Source of the DNA: Anadara kagoshimensis
Taxonomy: Eukaryota; Mollusca; Bivalvia; Arcoida; Arcidae
Assembly: GCA_021292105.1 (NCBI GenBank)
Contig: CM037862.1
Span: 31,651,245 to 31,715,244 of the forward strand
DNA: 64,000 nucleotides
Direction: 5' to 3'
Shown: piece after piece, positions 38,545 to 48,628 of the stretch
Layout: the number at the start of each line of letters is the position of its first letter
How positions within the stretch are numbered: the first letter of the stretch is position 1
Notes under the pieces: generated by a model
The model's database searches: none
What the model saw: the letters and a program-made list of their open reading frames with translations, nothing else
Told to the model about the DNA's origin: nothing
Made by a program: the position numbers and the translations under genes

Positions 38545-38757
38545 TTTGTTTATTTATTTTCAGACGAAACATTTAAAAGTATATCGTTTAAGAAAATAAA
38601 ATATAATGTAGATACATTTATAAGTATTACATATACTAAGTTTCATACTAGCACATGTATGTAGGTAATAGGGGAATGCCCCCTGGCTTGCAGACGGTAC
38701 ACTTTCTTACCTCTAACCATGAGAGTAATCAAGGGAGATAAAATTGTTAAACTCCCC
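35033..38757 (+). mobile_element. Outer copy of a TA-flanked non-autonomous transposon, split by a second copy
   Basis: The left terminus is GAGGAGTTTAAC (35033-35044) and the right terminus GTTAAACTCCCC (38746-38757), each flanked by TA (35031-35032 and 38758-38759). Its two parts, A (35033-35779) and B (about 37614-38757), are interrupted by a second element of the same family. No transposase frame is readable, so movement would depend on an enzyme from elsewhere; the TA duplication points to a Tc1/mariner-like source. Part B carries long (TTTA)n runs at 38355-38415 and 38512-38560. Confidence 0.85.
35782..37611 (+). mobile_element. Inner copy of the same transposon, 1,830 bp, nested
   Basis: Starts GAGGAGTTTAAC (35782-35793) and ends GTTAAACTCCCG (37600-37611), with TA at both borders (35780-35781 and 37612-37613). 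Its left portion is collinear with 35033-35779 (for example TTACGCATGCGCAAGG, GATTGGACG, AATCGAGGGGGCAGTC). Its right portion is collinear with 37614-38757 (TATCCCGTAATGTATTACC, CTCCGCACACCTGTCAAC, CCCCCTGGCTTGCAGACGG). The uninterrupted A/B junction at about 36535-36550 marks this copy as the later insertion. (TTTA)n runs lie at 37280-37303 and 37383-37420. Confidence 0.88.
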
Positions 38758-38833
38758 TATTAGGAAAGGGTTAGAGGTGGATTTTAAAACCCAAACTTCA
38801 TTGTAGTTATCCAGAAACATAGCAGTATCACAG

Positions 38834-39132
38834 GAGATCATGTTGGCAGATATTGTGGTCCAGGTTGCAAATGCACAAATTGCAAAAATGTTGTAATTAA
38901 TGCAATTCTAGATCCTTCAGCTATCACCACTGCTACTGTTGCTGATGATTCCACAGCTACAAATACCATAGGTTTTTATAACATTGATGCTAATTTTGAA
39001 TGTTTTCTATCCACAGTAACCACAGCAAGTATGGATGTACCAGCAGAAACATACTTAATAACACAGAAAATTCAGAAATGGATCACAAAGATTCTTCTAC
39101 TACATGTATCAGTGTATTTAGATTTACTGTAA
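38834..39132 (+). CDS. Possible terminal exon with the second half of a CXC (tesmin/TSO1-like) cysteine motif
   Basis: One plus-strand frame is open from 38788 to a TAA at 39130-39132, about 114 codons. From about 38836 it reads GDHVGRYCGPGCKCTNCKN. The cysteine spacing C-x3-C-x-C-x2-C equals the end of the CXC repeat of tesmin/TSO1-like CRC domains, a zinc-binding DNA-binding fold. It is also found in multi-copy invertebrate proteins linked to mobile DNA. A splice acceptor CACAG at 38829-38833 would place the first half of the motif on an upstream exon, which I cannot find here; the pyrimidine tract is weak. After the cysteines comes a T/A/S-rich linker and a short hydrophobic C-terminus. 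It starts only about 75 bp after the nested transposon. There is no initiating ATG before the motif, so it is either a last exon or a pseudogene fragment. Confidence 0.45.
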
Positions 39133-39825
39133 TTCAAACATTTCATATTTTTAAAGTTGATACATAAACATGTATTTGAGCTTTTTATGAAATTTATCAC
39201 GATATAACACATTCACTTTTATTGTGCAAGAATCTATGTAAATATCTTTTACTGTATTTGAATTTTAGCCAAACTTTTAATCATGGATCATTGCCGCACA
39301 CATCATAGCCAATTCTGACAGTCCCACAGTACCACCCTTGTGTGGTGGATGATGTTATACTGGTACTACATTAAAATTATTCTGTTTTAATTAATTTCTT
39401 TTTTGTCTATTTTCAAGAATACAGAATATGTGTAGTTTATTTTCATATGATTTTATGATACATCATACATGTATAATGTATTTATTTCAGATGATTTTCA
39501 GATTACCAATACCTATACAGTTTATTTTCAGATTACTTATTCCTACAAGTTACTTTTTAGTTCATTTTATTTAAAGAACCCCTTTTTTATATTTATTGAC
39601 AGGTGAAATACATATTTGAAATTTTATTTACACATTTGCCAACATTATGTTTTCAGATTATTCATAGATAGCCTTTTTATTTGTAGATGCTATTGCTATG
39701 CTAAAACATTAGTATTACATTGAATATTATAATGACTATGTTTTATGTTTTTTTTTATTGTAGATAACATTACATGGTCAACACACAGTACAATGTCAAT
39801 AAAGATGTTTTGCTTGCATATTAAA
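39133..39825 (+). other. Putative 3' UTR and polyadenylation site of the CXC-type exon
   Basis: AT-rich non-coding sequence follows the TAA and contains a canonical AATAAA at 39798-39803, with a T/G-rich stretch (GATGTTTTGCTTGC) just after it, the usual arrangement of a metazoan cleavage site. The AATAAA could be chance in such AT-rich DNA. Confidence 0.35.
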
Positions 39826-39897
39826 ATTGCCATTATTTAAGGAAAAACAAATGCTAACTTGACATAATAAATGCATAATTATTTTTGTGCATTACAC

Positions 39898-40110
39898 TGG
39901 CACCTGTCCAACATAACCTCTGAAATGTTGGTAGGGACATGGCCTCTTACTGTATAGGTTTGAATCTCATTTAGGACAGTTTTTGTGTGAGAAAGTTGGT
40001 CAGTTTGTAGTGGAATGTTGTTGGTGTTCTTTGGGGTCTATAGTTTCCTCCCCATCTCTAAATATGTTTGATAGTGAAAGAATCTTGACTTTTATTCTAC
40101 TCCTTACCCA
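39898..40110 (+). repeat. SINE, diverged
   Basis: AGGTTTGAATCTCATTTAGG is B-box-like. It is followed by TGTGTGAGAAAGTTGGTCAG, GGGGTCTATAGTTTCCTCCC and GATAGTGAAAGAATCTTGAC, the SINE core and tail in order. Confidence 0.55.
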
Positions 40111-40384
40111 AAAGACATGAAGTATCCTCTGGACTGAAGGTAGATACATGAACTTGATCCATGTCATTTTGGAGTCAGAATTAGATTAATATTGCATCTG
40201 TGCATTAGTACTTTTGCTGCAAAAAAGTCTATCAGCAGCACTTGATCTGTGAAAAAAATAAACTACAGAGACTACAGAATAAACTGTTACACCCAGTAAA
40301 ATGACCTGACCACCATATAGCAAGAGATTTTAATTTCTAGTTATTAACTTAGGGTGTGGAAACAACAATTCTTCCTTTTCCACT

Positions 40385-40772
40385 GTCATGTGCTGATTTT
40401 GAATTCATTATTTTAATGTGCATTACACTGGCACCTGTCCAATAATAATTTTGCATCAACTGTTTCAATTATTTTGCAATATCTAATGGCAATTAAAATC
40501 TATGTAAAAAATTGGCTTCATTTAACATTTAAATCTTAATCAAATAAAATTATTTTCCATGGGAAATATTTCTTCAAATTTGATACACAAGAGAAATCAG
40601 TGGTGTCATGTGCTGATTTTGAATTTTTTATTTAAATAATGCATTCAAAATCAGCACATGACAACTAGTTGGAAAATAATTTTATTTGATTAAGTTTTAA
40701 ATGTTAAATGAAGCCAATTTTTTACATAGATTTTAATTGCCATTAGATATTGCAAAATAATTGAAACAGTTG
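40385..40772. mobile_element. Near-perfect foldback element
   Basis: Arms at 40457-40559 and 40670-40772 are inverted 103-bp copies differing at about one position. Between them lies a second, perfect inverted repeat, GTCATGTGCTGATTTTGAAT (40605-40624) with its complement at 40643-40662. A third direct copy of that 20-mer lies outside the left arm at 40385. No ORF. The sequence GTGCATTACACTGGCACCTG just inside the third copy is repeated at about 39889, also outside the foldback. Confidence 0.9.
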
Positions 40773-40889
40773 AAATTGTACCCTAATAAAACAGATACTA
40801 GTGTATGATCTACAGTTTTGGACAATTCTAGGAATTTTTAAGAACATTTTTGCATATGTTTTTAATTTACGTTAATAGTCATTCCACTT

Positions 40890-40893
40890 TCTC

Positions 40894-40925
<32 letters not shown>

Positions 40926-40979
40926 TTTTTCTTTTCTTCTTCTTCTTTTTTTTAATTTTTTTTATTTTATTTTTTTTAA
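40890..40979. repeat. (TTTC)n / pyrimidine-rich microsatellite
   Basis: CTTT tetramer run grading into T-rich and TTC sequence. Confidence 0.9.
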
Positions 40980-41106
40980 TAATTTCCCTACATTAAAAGG
41001 AATATCAATCAATAAAACAGTAAAATCACTTTATTTTTATTCACATACATGCGAGAGACAGTGTAAACAAGGGAGATAATCATCATACGAAAAAAAAACA
41101 AAACAG

Positions 41107-41491
41107 AAGCAACACCTGCTGATTTCTTAACTGACAGAATCACATCCCACATTGATTTCGGACAGGTCTTTCATATAAATGTGTTAAAAAATGAATATAT
41201 TTTCATACTTGAATTATTAGAACCCAACATTTGTCCGAATATCTAAATAATTTGTGTCTGAAGCACAAATGTCGGTCGACAGATGTGAACCAAACCCCGC
41301 AAAAGGAGCCACCTGCCGTTTTCTCAACTTACAGAATCGCACCCACACCGATTTCGGACATGTCTTTCATATGAATGTGTTCAAAAATGAATATATTTTC
41401 AGAATTTAATTATTAGAACCATCATTTGACTTAATATTTTAATAATTGTGTCTGAAGCTCGAATGTCGGCTGACAGCTGTGAAGTAACCCA
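41107..41491 (+). repeat. Diverged tandem duplication, ~195-bp unit x 2
   Basis: Copy 1 (about 41107-41298) and copy 2 (about 41305-41491) share CACCTGC, CAGAATC, GATTTCGGACA, GTCTTTCATAT, AAAAATGAATATATTTTCA, TGTGTCTGAAGC and AATGTCGG in the same order. No coding frame is evident in either. Confidence 0.8.
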
Positions 41492-41894
41492 CACTTTCAA
41501 GACGTATTTCTCATAATTTTCTGTATATATTTGGTTCTTTTTTGGTTAAATTAAAGGGGAAAATATTTATTGTTAAAAATATTTGGTCATTTCAAGTAAT
41601 AAAGATCCCATTTAATAGTATACTTAAATTTCCGAGACCTAGTACCATTTCCGATCACATAACAATTTGAAGCAAATTCCAGAAAATGAATGAATTATTA
41701 GTTTATGACTATCGAAAAGCCACATTATCACATCAGATTTTGTCTCCAGTCATGTGTTTTAGAAAATTTTACCATTTTAGATTTTCAGTTAAAAGGCCAT
41801 AAACTTAATTTAAGTTATGTGCATCTCCTATCAATGAGCAAACCAACTCAGGTTAATGATATGTGCATCTCCCCTAAATGTTGATGCTTTGCAC

Positions 41895-42310
41895 TCCAAG
41901 AATGGAGTGCTTGGAGAAAACCACTAACCTTTGACAAGCAAACTGACAAACCTGCTGCAATTTGGACCTTCATGGCAAGGGGCACTGCGATCTATAAGAG
42001 CAGTCTTTAAACCACTTGGCAAGAACCTGGAGGAACTAATCTTAGTTTAAATGTTGGTTGGTTGAATGTTGTTTTATGTTGCATCAACGATGTTTCAGTT
42101 ATCCTTGATCAGTCAATAATTTTTATTATTCATCATTATTAATCAAAATTCATGTATTACGTGAGTTTTTTACTTGCCTGCAACGTCACAGTTAAGCAAT
42201 GCAGAATACTGTAGTCCTTTCTTATTTGTAGTTGACCAGGACACAACAGCAATGAAATACCTTGGGTTTAAAAGCTAGCACCTTAACTACTTGGTCACCA
42301 CAGCCCCTTT
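41895..42310 (-). repeat. tRNA-derived SINE, antisense, diverged
   Basis: On the minus strand the head GGGGCTGTGGTGACCAAGTA, then GTTAAGGTGCTAG (42310 to about 42275), is tRNA-like with an A box. The core GGTTTTCTCCAAGCACTCC (about 41939-41920) is followed by the usual body words. The interval between head and core holds a GTTTTATGTTGCATC stretch that may be a separate fragment. The MULE-like element at 42321 sits against its head. Confidence 0.5.
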
Positions 42311-42320
42311 AGTTCTAAGG

Positions 42321-42981
42321 GTGTCTTCCCACTTAGCCAACATTTTAAAATTTCCTATTCCCACTTAGCCAACATTGTTAAATAAACATTTAAGATTTCA
42401 CCTGGAAAGTTTTTGGTATAGTCTTTTCAGCAAAATTGTTGTGGTGCTGAATATTTTAAGTAGAATATCATTCTACAATTAGTTCAAAATTAAATATTTT
42501 GTGGTGCTGAATATTTTAATTAAATATATGTGTCTGTAGAGGTTTAGTCAATTTAGACATCTCATATTTTAGGATTTGTATTATTTTTTCCGCTTTGTTT
42601 AAAAAATCTTTAACAATCTTTCTTTACTAAACGCTGAACAAAATATCATACACAATAAATAAACTTGCAAATATATCAATGAACAAAAACATTATATGGC
42701 ATGTATGTATTAAACCTTTATTTCATTTCTGTGTAAATATTCCAAGTTTTAAAGCAACATTTTAAATTCATTTTTTTAATTAATTGAAATATGCACGTTT
42801 GCCTGTTTCAATAAGTTAAACAATTAAAAGTAATACAACTGAGTTTTTTCCCCAAAACAATTAATTTTATAAAATCTTTTTATTATTATTCTTTCTTAAA
42901 TATGATAATAGCTTTGTTGCGAATATTTTTCTCTCAAATTTTAATTTAATGTACCTAAAGCTTCATAACTTCTTAACAAAC

Positions 42982-43036
<55 letters not shown>

Positions 43037-43536
43037 TAGTATGGTTCATCAGCAGAGGAATTATTTGATGATCTCAAACACATGATCAAATCCTCTAATG
43101 GACTTAAGGAATATCATTTAATGCAATATCAAAATTCATTTAAGTTTTCTTTTGTCACATAGTTGGTTTTTATGGTGGAAAAATGGTAAATTTATATCAT
43201 CTTTTTGTACACAAAATCAAGTGTGAATTAAAAAAAAGAACAAACAAAAAACCTTAAAAACCTTAAAACCTTAATATGTGTGAATTTCTAACAAGTTATT
43301 TTATTGATATATTTCTTAATTCTGTAAAATAATTTCACAACTAATTTAAAGAAATATTTTTATTCAGATTTTGAAATTTTGTTATTGATTTTCTGAAACA
43401 GACTTTACCCTCACCTGTAATTAATACCTATTGTCTTTGCTAATCCGACAATGTACACCAATTCCCACTTAGCCAACATTTAAAATCTTACCTATGGGTA
43501 CAAAATTTCAAAATGTTGGCTAAGTGGGAATGAACC
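42321..43536. mobile_element. Mutator-like non-autonomous element with 10-bp target duplication
   Basis: The 10-mer AGTTCTAAGG occurs at 42311-42320 and again at 43537-43546, directly flanking about 1.2 kb. The inner termini are inverted repeats: TTCCCACTTAGCCAACATTT at 42326 and its complement AATGTTGGCTAAGTGGGAAT at 43512-43531. Extra direct copies of the terminal sequence lie at 42357 and 43461, so each end carries two copies. A 9-10-bp duplication with such TIRs is typical of the Mutator (MULE) superfamily. No transposase frame is present; a (GA)n tract lies inside. Confidence 0.8.
42984..43034. repeat. (GA)n microsatellite
   Basis: About 25 GA dinucleotides, uninterrupted, inside the MULE-like element. 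Confidence 0.95.
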
Positions 43537-43546
43537 AGTTCTAAGG

Positions 43547-43809
43547 CTTGAAGTCAGAATATACAAAACTCTCACTTAGAAAGATTTTTCTTGTGCACAT
43601 TTCAAGATGAACTTGAGTGGTGTGAAATAATGTGAAATATTCAAATTAATGGCTAAAACATAAAATACTGAAGGAGCACTTTATAATCATAATCATTTTT
43701 AAATACTTTCAATTTAAATACAATTTTCTAGAGTTTAACTTAAATAAAAGTTATCTAAGAAATTATCATTTAACTATCATGATACTCAAACAAGATATAA
43801 TATATATAT

Positions 43810-43847
<38 letters not shown>

Positions 43848-45609
43848 TATAAAATACCCCCAAACCCAACCTAAATCAGAACCATCTTTTTTAGAGACAA
43901 TACCGGGGTACATTTTTTTTATTTCTTACATGAAGAAGAAATGTGCCCATATATAACATACAGTGGTGTTTTCCAGTGCTCAAAGAACAATGGTAATAAT
44001 CATAGTAAAAATGTCTGAATTGATGAAATTAAAATCTAATTTTTCTAAAGTCTGATGCACTTTTAGTTTTTTAAGAGAATTTAGGTCTGAACTATTAATT
44101 TGATAAAGCACTTTTAATTTCTAAACATGCTGCGTCATATGGCATTTCATTTGGTGTACTGTCAACATGAAAAAATAAAATTATGATTCTAATCTTATTT
44201 TACAATGACCTTGAGATCGAGTGCCACCAATTATTGATGCTTCATTTAAGCCATAATTAGTTTGTGCATGATTTATAATCACAACAAGTTATACACCCAA
44301 GATTTATGATAATTATTCATTTAGTGATGTACATGATATATGTCGTCATGATAATAATTATGACATAACACTGTATGCTTGATTACATCAACAGAAAGAT
44401 AATTTAATTTTTAGAAAAACGATTTTACAAAATGTAACAATGATCATAAAAATCTCTAAACGCAATTACTGTGACACCTCAAAATGACTCCAAAACAATT
44501 AACCCCACCAGTCATTTAAAATAACGCTTATTTTTGACACACCAATTTCAATTGTTAGATGGAGACATGTTGGCTATCCATATTTTAATTAACAAAGTAT
44601 AATAAATACCCCTCCATGTTTTTGTTTGTTTAATTGGGACATGCTTCTTAGCTAATCTTGTAATGAATGTACACCAATTTGAATATTCACATTCACCTAA
44701 ATGCTTTTGTGAATAAATTTCCATCCACACCCAAACTTTATACTCATGTCCATAATTATGTTGTGAACAAAACAAATACCGGTAGTACAATAACTATCCA
44801 AGTCCACGTTTTTATGGTCAGTCATAATACACATTTATTTATTAGTAACAATGAGGTATGAATATTATCAGGCTTTGAAGTTTCCTTTTTTAAATAATTG
44901 CAAAAATAATTAGAACTTTCTATCTAATCATTTATGAAAATTGTTTTTGGGAACAAAAAAAAAAAAAAAAAAAAAAAATGAAAATATACAGCCTTTTATT
45001 ATAGACTTTCAATATTAAAAGAAAATGGCTTCCCCTTCCCCCCCCCCCCCCCTCCCCCCCCCCCCCCCCCCAAAAAAAAAAAAATAATGGGAAATATTAA
45101 TGTGATATTCTAATGCGGGATATTGACAGTCATCAAAGGTTGGGAGAATATCTATAAAAATATAATAGGACAGTATATCCAATCCCTATTGCTAGCCATA
45201 AATTAGTGAGACAATGTATAAAAAAAAACATCTTGAAAATAAATGTCTGCATAATAGGTCCACAATCTCCCCATCTCCTATTTAAATTGACCATTGTCTT
45301 GTCTGCATTAATTTTCATATACCAATTATTTTTATCATTTCTATGTGGCATCAATTTTCAAAAATAAATCAACAATTTATACCCAAAAAAAAAAAAAAAA
45401 AAAAAAAAATATTACAACAAGAAAGTATCAATTTCTTGTTAAGGAAAATTTCCAAAAATATCAGCATATCTATCAAATAAACAAAAATATTAAAAACAAT
45501 TTTAAAAAAATGGTTTAATAATTCAACAGATTATTACAGGATTTTTAACATTAAAAAACATGTATTGCATATAATAAATAATAATTTTAATAAATTAATA
45601 TTCTCAGTA
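43547..45609. other. Unique non-coding DNA with homopolymers
   Basis: A-runs at 43814-43845, 44955-44978 and 45385-45409; a C-rich run followed by A at 45037-45084. Nothing gene-like is recognised; short frames on both strands overlap one another without domain signal. Confidence 0.5.
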
Positions 45610-46365
45610 CAGTAGAACTTTGATAACTCGAAGTGCATGGGACTTCGATGATGACTTCGAGTTATCGGGGTGTTTGAGTTTTCGAAGTTGAAGGATAACG
45701 TCACAATGTAGACTTTCATTTTAATGCAAGAAATGTTGGATGGATTCAAAGAACTGAATCAAAAACACATATTCATTTACATTGTATGTAATAATCATAA
45801 TTATTATAAGAATACATATGCAAGACAAGCGGCGCATTTATAGAAATTATAACATTAGTGTGCGTACTACGTCTTGGTCATTAAAATCAAGCTTGGATAA
45901 ATCACTTGAAAATTTGCTGTTATCGCCAGTGGCACAAACTTGGCTTCTACTAAGGGGGTACACGGTTACACTTCATCGCCTCTTATGGCACACAGTACTA
46001 ATCTTTTAATTGATACTAATTAATACAGTAGCAGTACCTTTGATGTGTACCACTACTCCTCTCATTAATCGGATTTATATGGAAGCCTAAAGCCCATGGC
46101 CGATTAATTTCTGTAATTTCACTGGTCGTTCTATTGATCACTCATTGTTAAATATTTCAAGTTTTAGAAGGTTGTTTGTTATACAATTTTTAATTTAGCA
46201 CCTTAACATTACTTCATGTTATCGGGGGTATTCGAGTTATAAGAGTTTGAGTTATCGAAGTTGTATTCATATAGTTTATATAGAAACCCGATCGGGACAA
46301 AATAATGACTTGGAGTTATCCGTGGTATTCGAGATATCGAAGTTCGAGTTATTGAAGTTCTACTG
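45610..46365. mobile_element. pogo/Tc1-like MITE, 756 bp
   Basis: Begins CAGTAGAACTTTGATAACTC and ends GAGTTATTGAAGTTCTACTG, with TA on each side (45608-45609 and 46366-46367). Several inverted and direct 'gagttatcga' or 'tcgaagt' sub-repeats sit near both ends (45630-45690 and 46218-46350), the subterminal repeat pattern of pogo-like elements. A 75-codon frame inside does not resemble a transposase, so the copy is non-autonomous. Confidence 0.8.
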
Positions 46366-46379
46366 TAATAGTTTATCAG

Positions 46380-46490
46380 TTCTCCTGTCAGAACATGTAG
46401 TTATCTCTGGGTACTCTGGTTTCCTCTACCATTCCAGAACTGTCTCAAAATGAGAGAAATTATCTTGATTGGGTTGTTAAACATCATTCT
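46380..46490 (+). repeat. SINE core and 3' tail
   Basis: GGGTACTCTGGTTTCCTCTACC, in outline, is followed by GAGAGAAATTATCTTGATTG and GTTGTTAAACATCATTC, the core, tail motif and terminal motif seen in the other SINE copies. Confidence 0.6.
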
Positions 46491-48156
46491 TTCCACCCTC
46501 CACCTTATAACACATACAATCACTTTGAATGTTAATTGTCATTTTATATTTAAATAATTAGCTCAATATCGACCCTTTTGTAGATCCATTCCTAATGCAA
46601 GTGTGAGGCAATGGCAGAAGTATGATAATCAAATTATGGTATCAGTGACAACAGAAACAACCTGAACTAAATTTAATATCATACATAATCATTCATTGTC
46701 CTTATAAAATGATGGAGTTTCAGTATAATGATGCATCATTTATAGAATTATAAGGGACATTACAGAAACTGATGAACAGATGGTACTGTGGGTTTTGGTG
46801 TTTCAGGGACTGTAAATATTTCATAATAAAAGCTTTAAGATATAATCAGTTTTAACACACTACATCAGTTGAATTGTAATTATTGTAAATTAATTAATTT
46901 TTACATGCAGAGATTAGCTAGGACTAGAAATCAACAATTAAATAGAACAATTAAAAAGTCCTAGAAATTCAATTAAGTCAGAGGCTCTCAAAATTCCTGC
47001 CATATTTCTTGAAATAAAGAGGCATCACAAGAAAACAAAACATAAATGTTTTAAGAAGAAAGTTTGAATCAAGAGTCAGCTGGCTAAATCTAAATCACAA
47101 TGTTTAATGTGAGTGCAAAAAGAAAGCATAACTGGTCACAATTTTCCACTCACATACAGCATTCCACCTGTTCAAATCAGAATACATAGATCTTATATCT
47201 GACCAATTTGAATATCATCGAATACAACGCTTCTGTGTTATGTTGTGTCATGTTGTGTGTTGTGCTATGTGGGCCTGACTTTGTAGTGATAACATTATTG
47301 GAATGCCAGTCACATATATCTTCAACTTATCAGGATTAATAAAAGAAAGGCAATTAAGGCTGCAGATCAATGCAGATCATAATTGTATGTCTACAAAGGT
47401 CTACAAAGGTTTTGTACAACTACAATTACAGGCATTATATGTGAACATTTGAAGATTATTTTTTTTTAACAAAAAGTCTGGAACCTAAGTTTTTAAATTT
47501 GTTTTAAGCAATTTTTTAGTTTAAAACAATTTTTTTTTTCTGAGCACTTTCTGAACATTGTATATACTGAACACTAGATTTTTTCTTTCCAAGCTTGGTT
47601 CAGTTTCATTTCTCTTTAATCTACAAGATATTCACAATAGTCAGAACAGTTGAATGGACTAAATGTGAAAAAATGGATATGGTACTTAGAGCACTCTAAA
47701 AACCAACATTATTACATTCTAAGACAAGAAAAGAAATAACCTCAAGATGTCTGTGTTCATCTCATACAACAGGAAGTGATAGACTATGTTATGAAAATCA
47801 AATGAATTCTTAATGTTCTATTATTACATTACAATATTCCAACATTATTATGGAGATCTCCTTTCCTATTAGTGATGATATTTCCTTTATTTAATGCCCT
47901 ATCCGGTTACCACTAATAGCCCATTTTTCTGTATTTAACCAAGTTGGCACCAGCTATTTTGTATTTGATCACCAGCACTAGTCAAATGTCACACTTGCCA
48001 AAGCTTCCTTGGTCAAATCAATTTGCTTTAAAATAATACTTATAAAATACAGTAATATTAGTCATTTACAATCTAAAGGTTTTAAGTCCTACTTTCTAAA
48101 ACTAGAATTATGTTTGCTTGAATGAAATATTTTCTATGACACAATGTAATGGAGCA
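46491..48156. other. Unique non-coding DNA
   Basis: Only a short TGTTGTG-rich stretch (about 47231-47262) stands out. No gene recognised. Confidence 0.5.
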
Positions 48157-48245
48157 ATGTTGTTTTACACTCCAGTTAAGATACTTGCCTTATATCGAGG
48201 CTGCTTAGTGAGTTCTTGGATGGTGAGAGGAAATGGGAGAGTCTT
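48157..48245 (-). repeat. SINE core fragment, antisense
   Basis: TTTTACACTCCAGTTAAGAT, CTTATATCGAGGCTG and GGATGGTGAGAGGAAATGGG correspond to the complement of the SINE core, and to the 91-bp unit at 8831-9196. A plus-strand SINE tail (GCTGGCAATGTCTCCATA..AATCTTGAC) follows at about 48520-48562. Confidence 0.5.
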
Positions 48246-48628
48246 GGAAAAATCACTGAAATTTTGCAAAAGATATTAATGAAAAACTTTCAAAGATCTA
48301 CCAAAATGGCAGTGAGAGCTGCTATGTGTTTGAGATTTATTGTGCCTCTGATGCCCTAAATGATCCAACGATGCCCCTAAATGATCCCAAGTCGGGTTCA
48401 TGTGGTTATACAAGAAACTTAGAAATAGGTAGCATCCATTCTTTTGTCAAACTGACTCAATTGGTATTAGCGATTGAAGTAATACTTCTGCTATTATTGT
48501 AAACTTTCCACAAATTCACCTAAAGCTGGCAATGTCTCCATAAGAAATAATCTTGACTAGAACAAAACTCTATTTCTTTGATTCAGTATTTGACTGAAAA
48601 TTGATTGAGGCATTTATATGATGCTTGA

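Noticed and set aside
45006-45085. C-run/A-run junction as a structured regulatory element
   Set aside because: Simple homopolymer expansion; such tracts are also prone to sequencing error.
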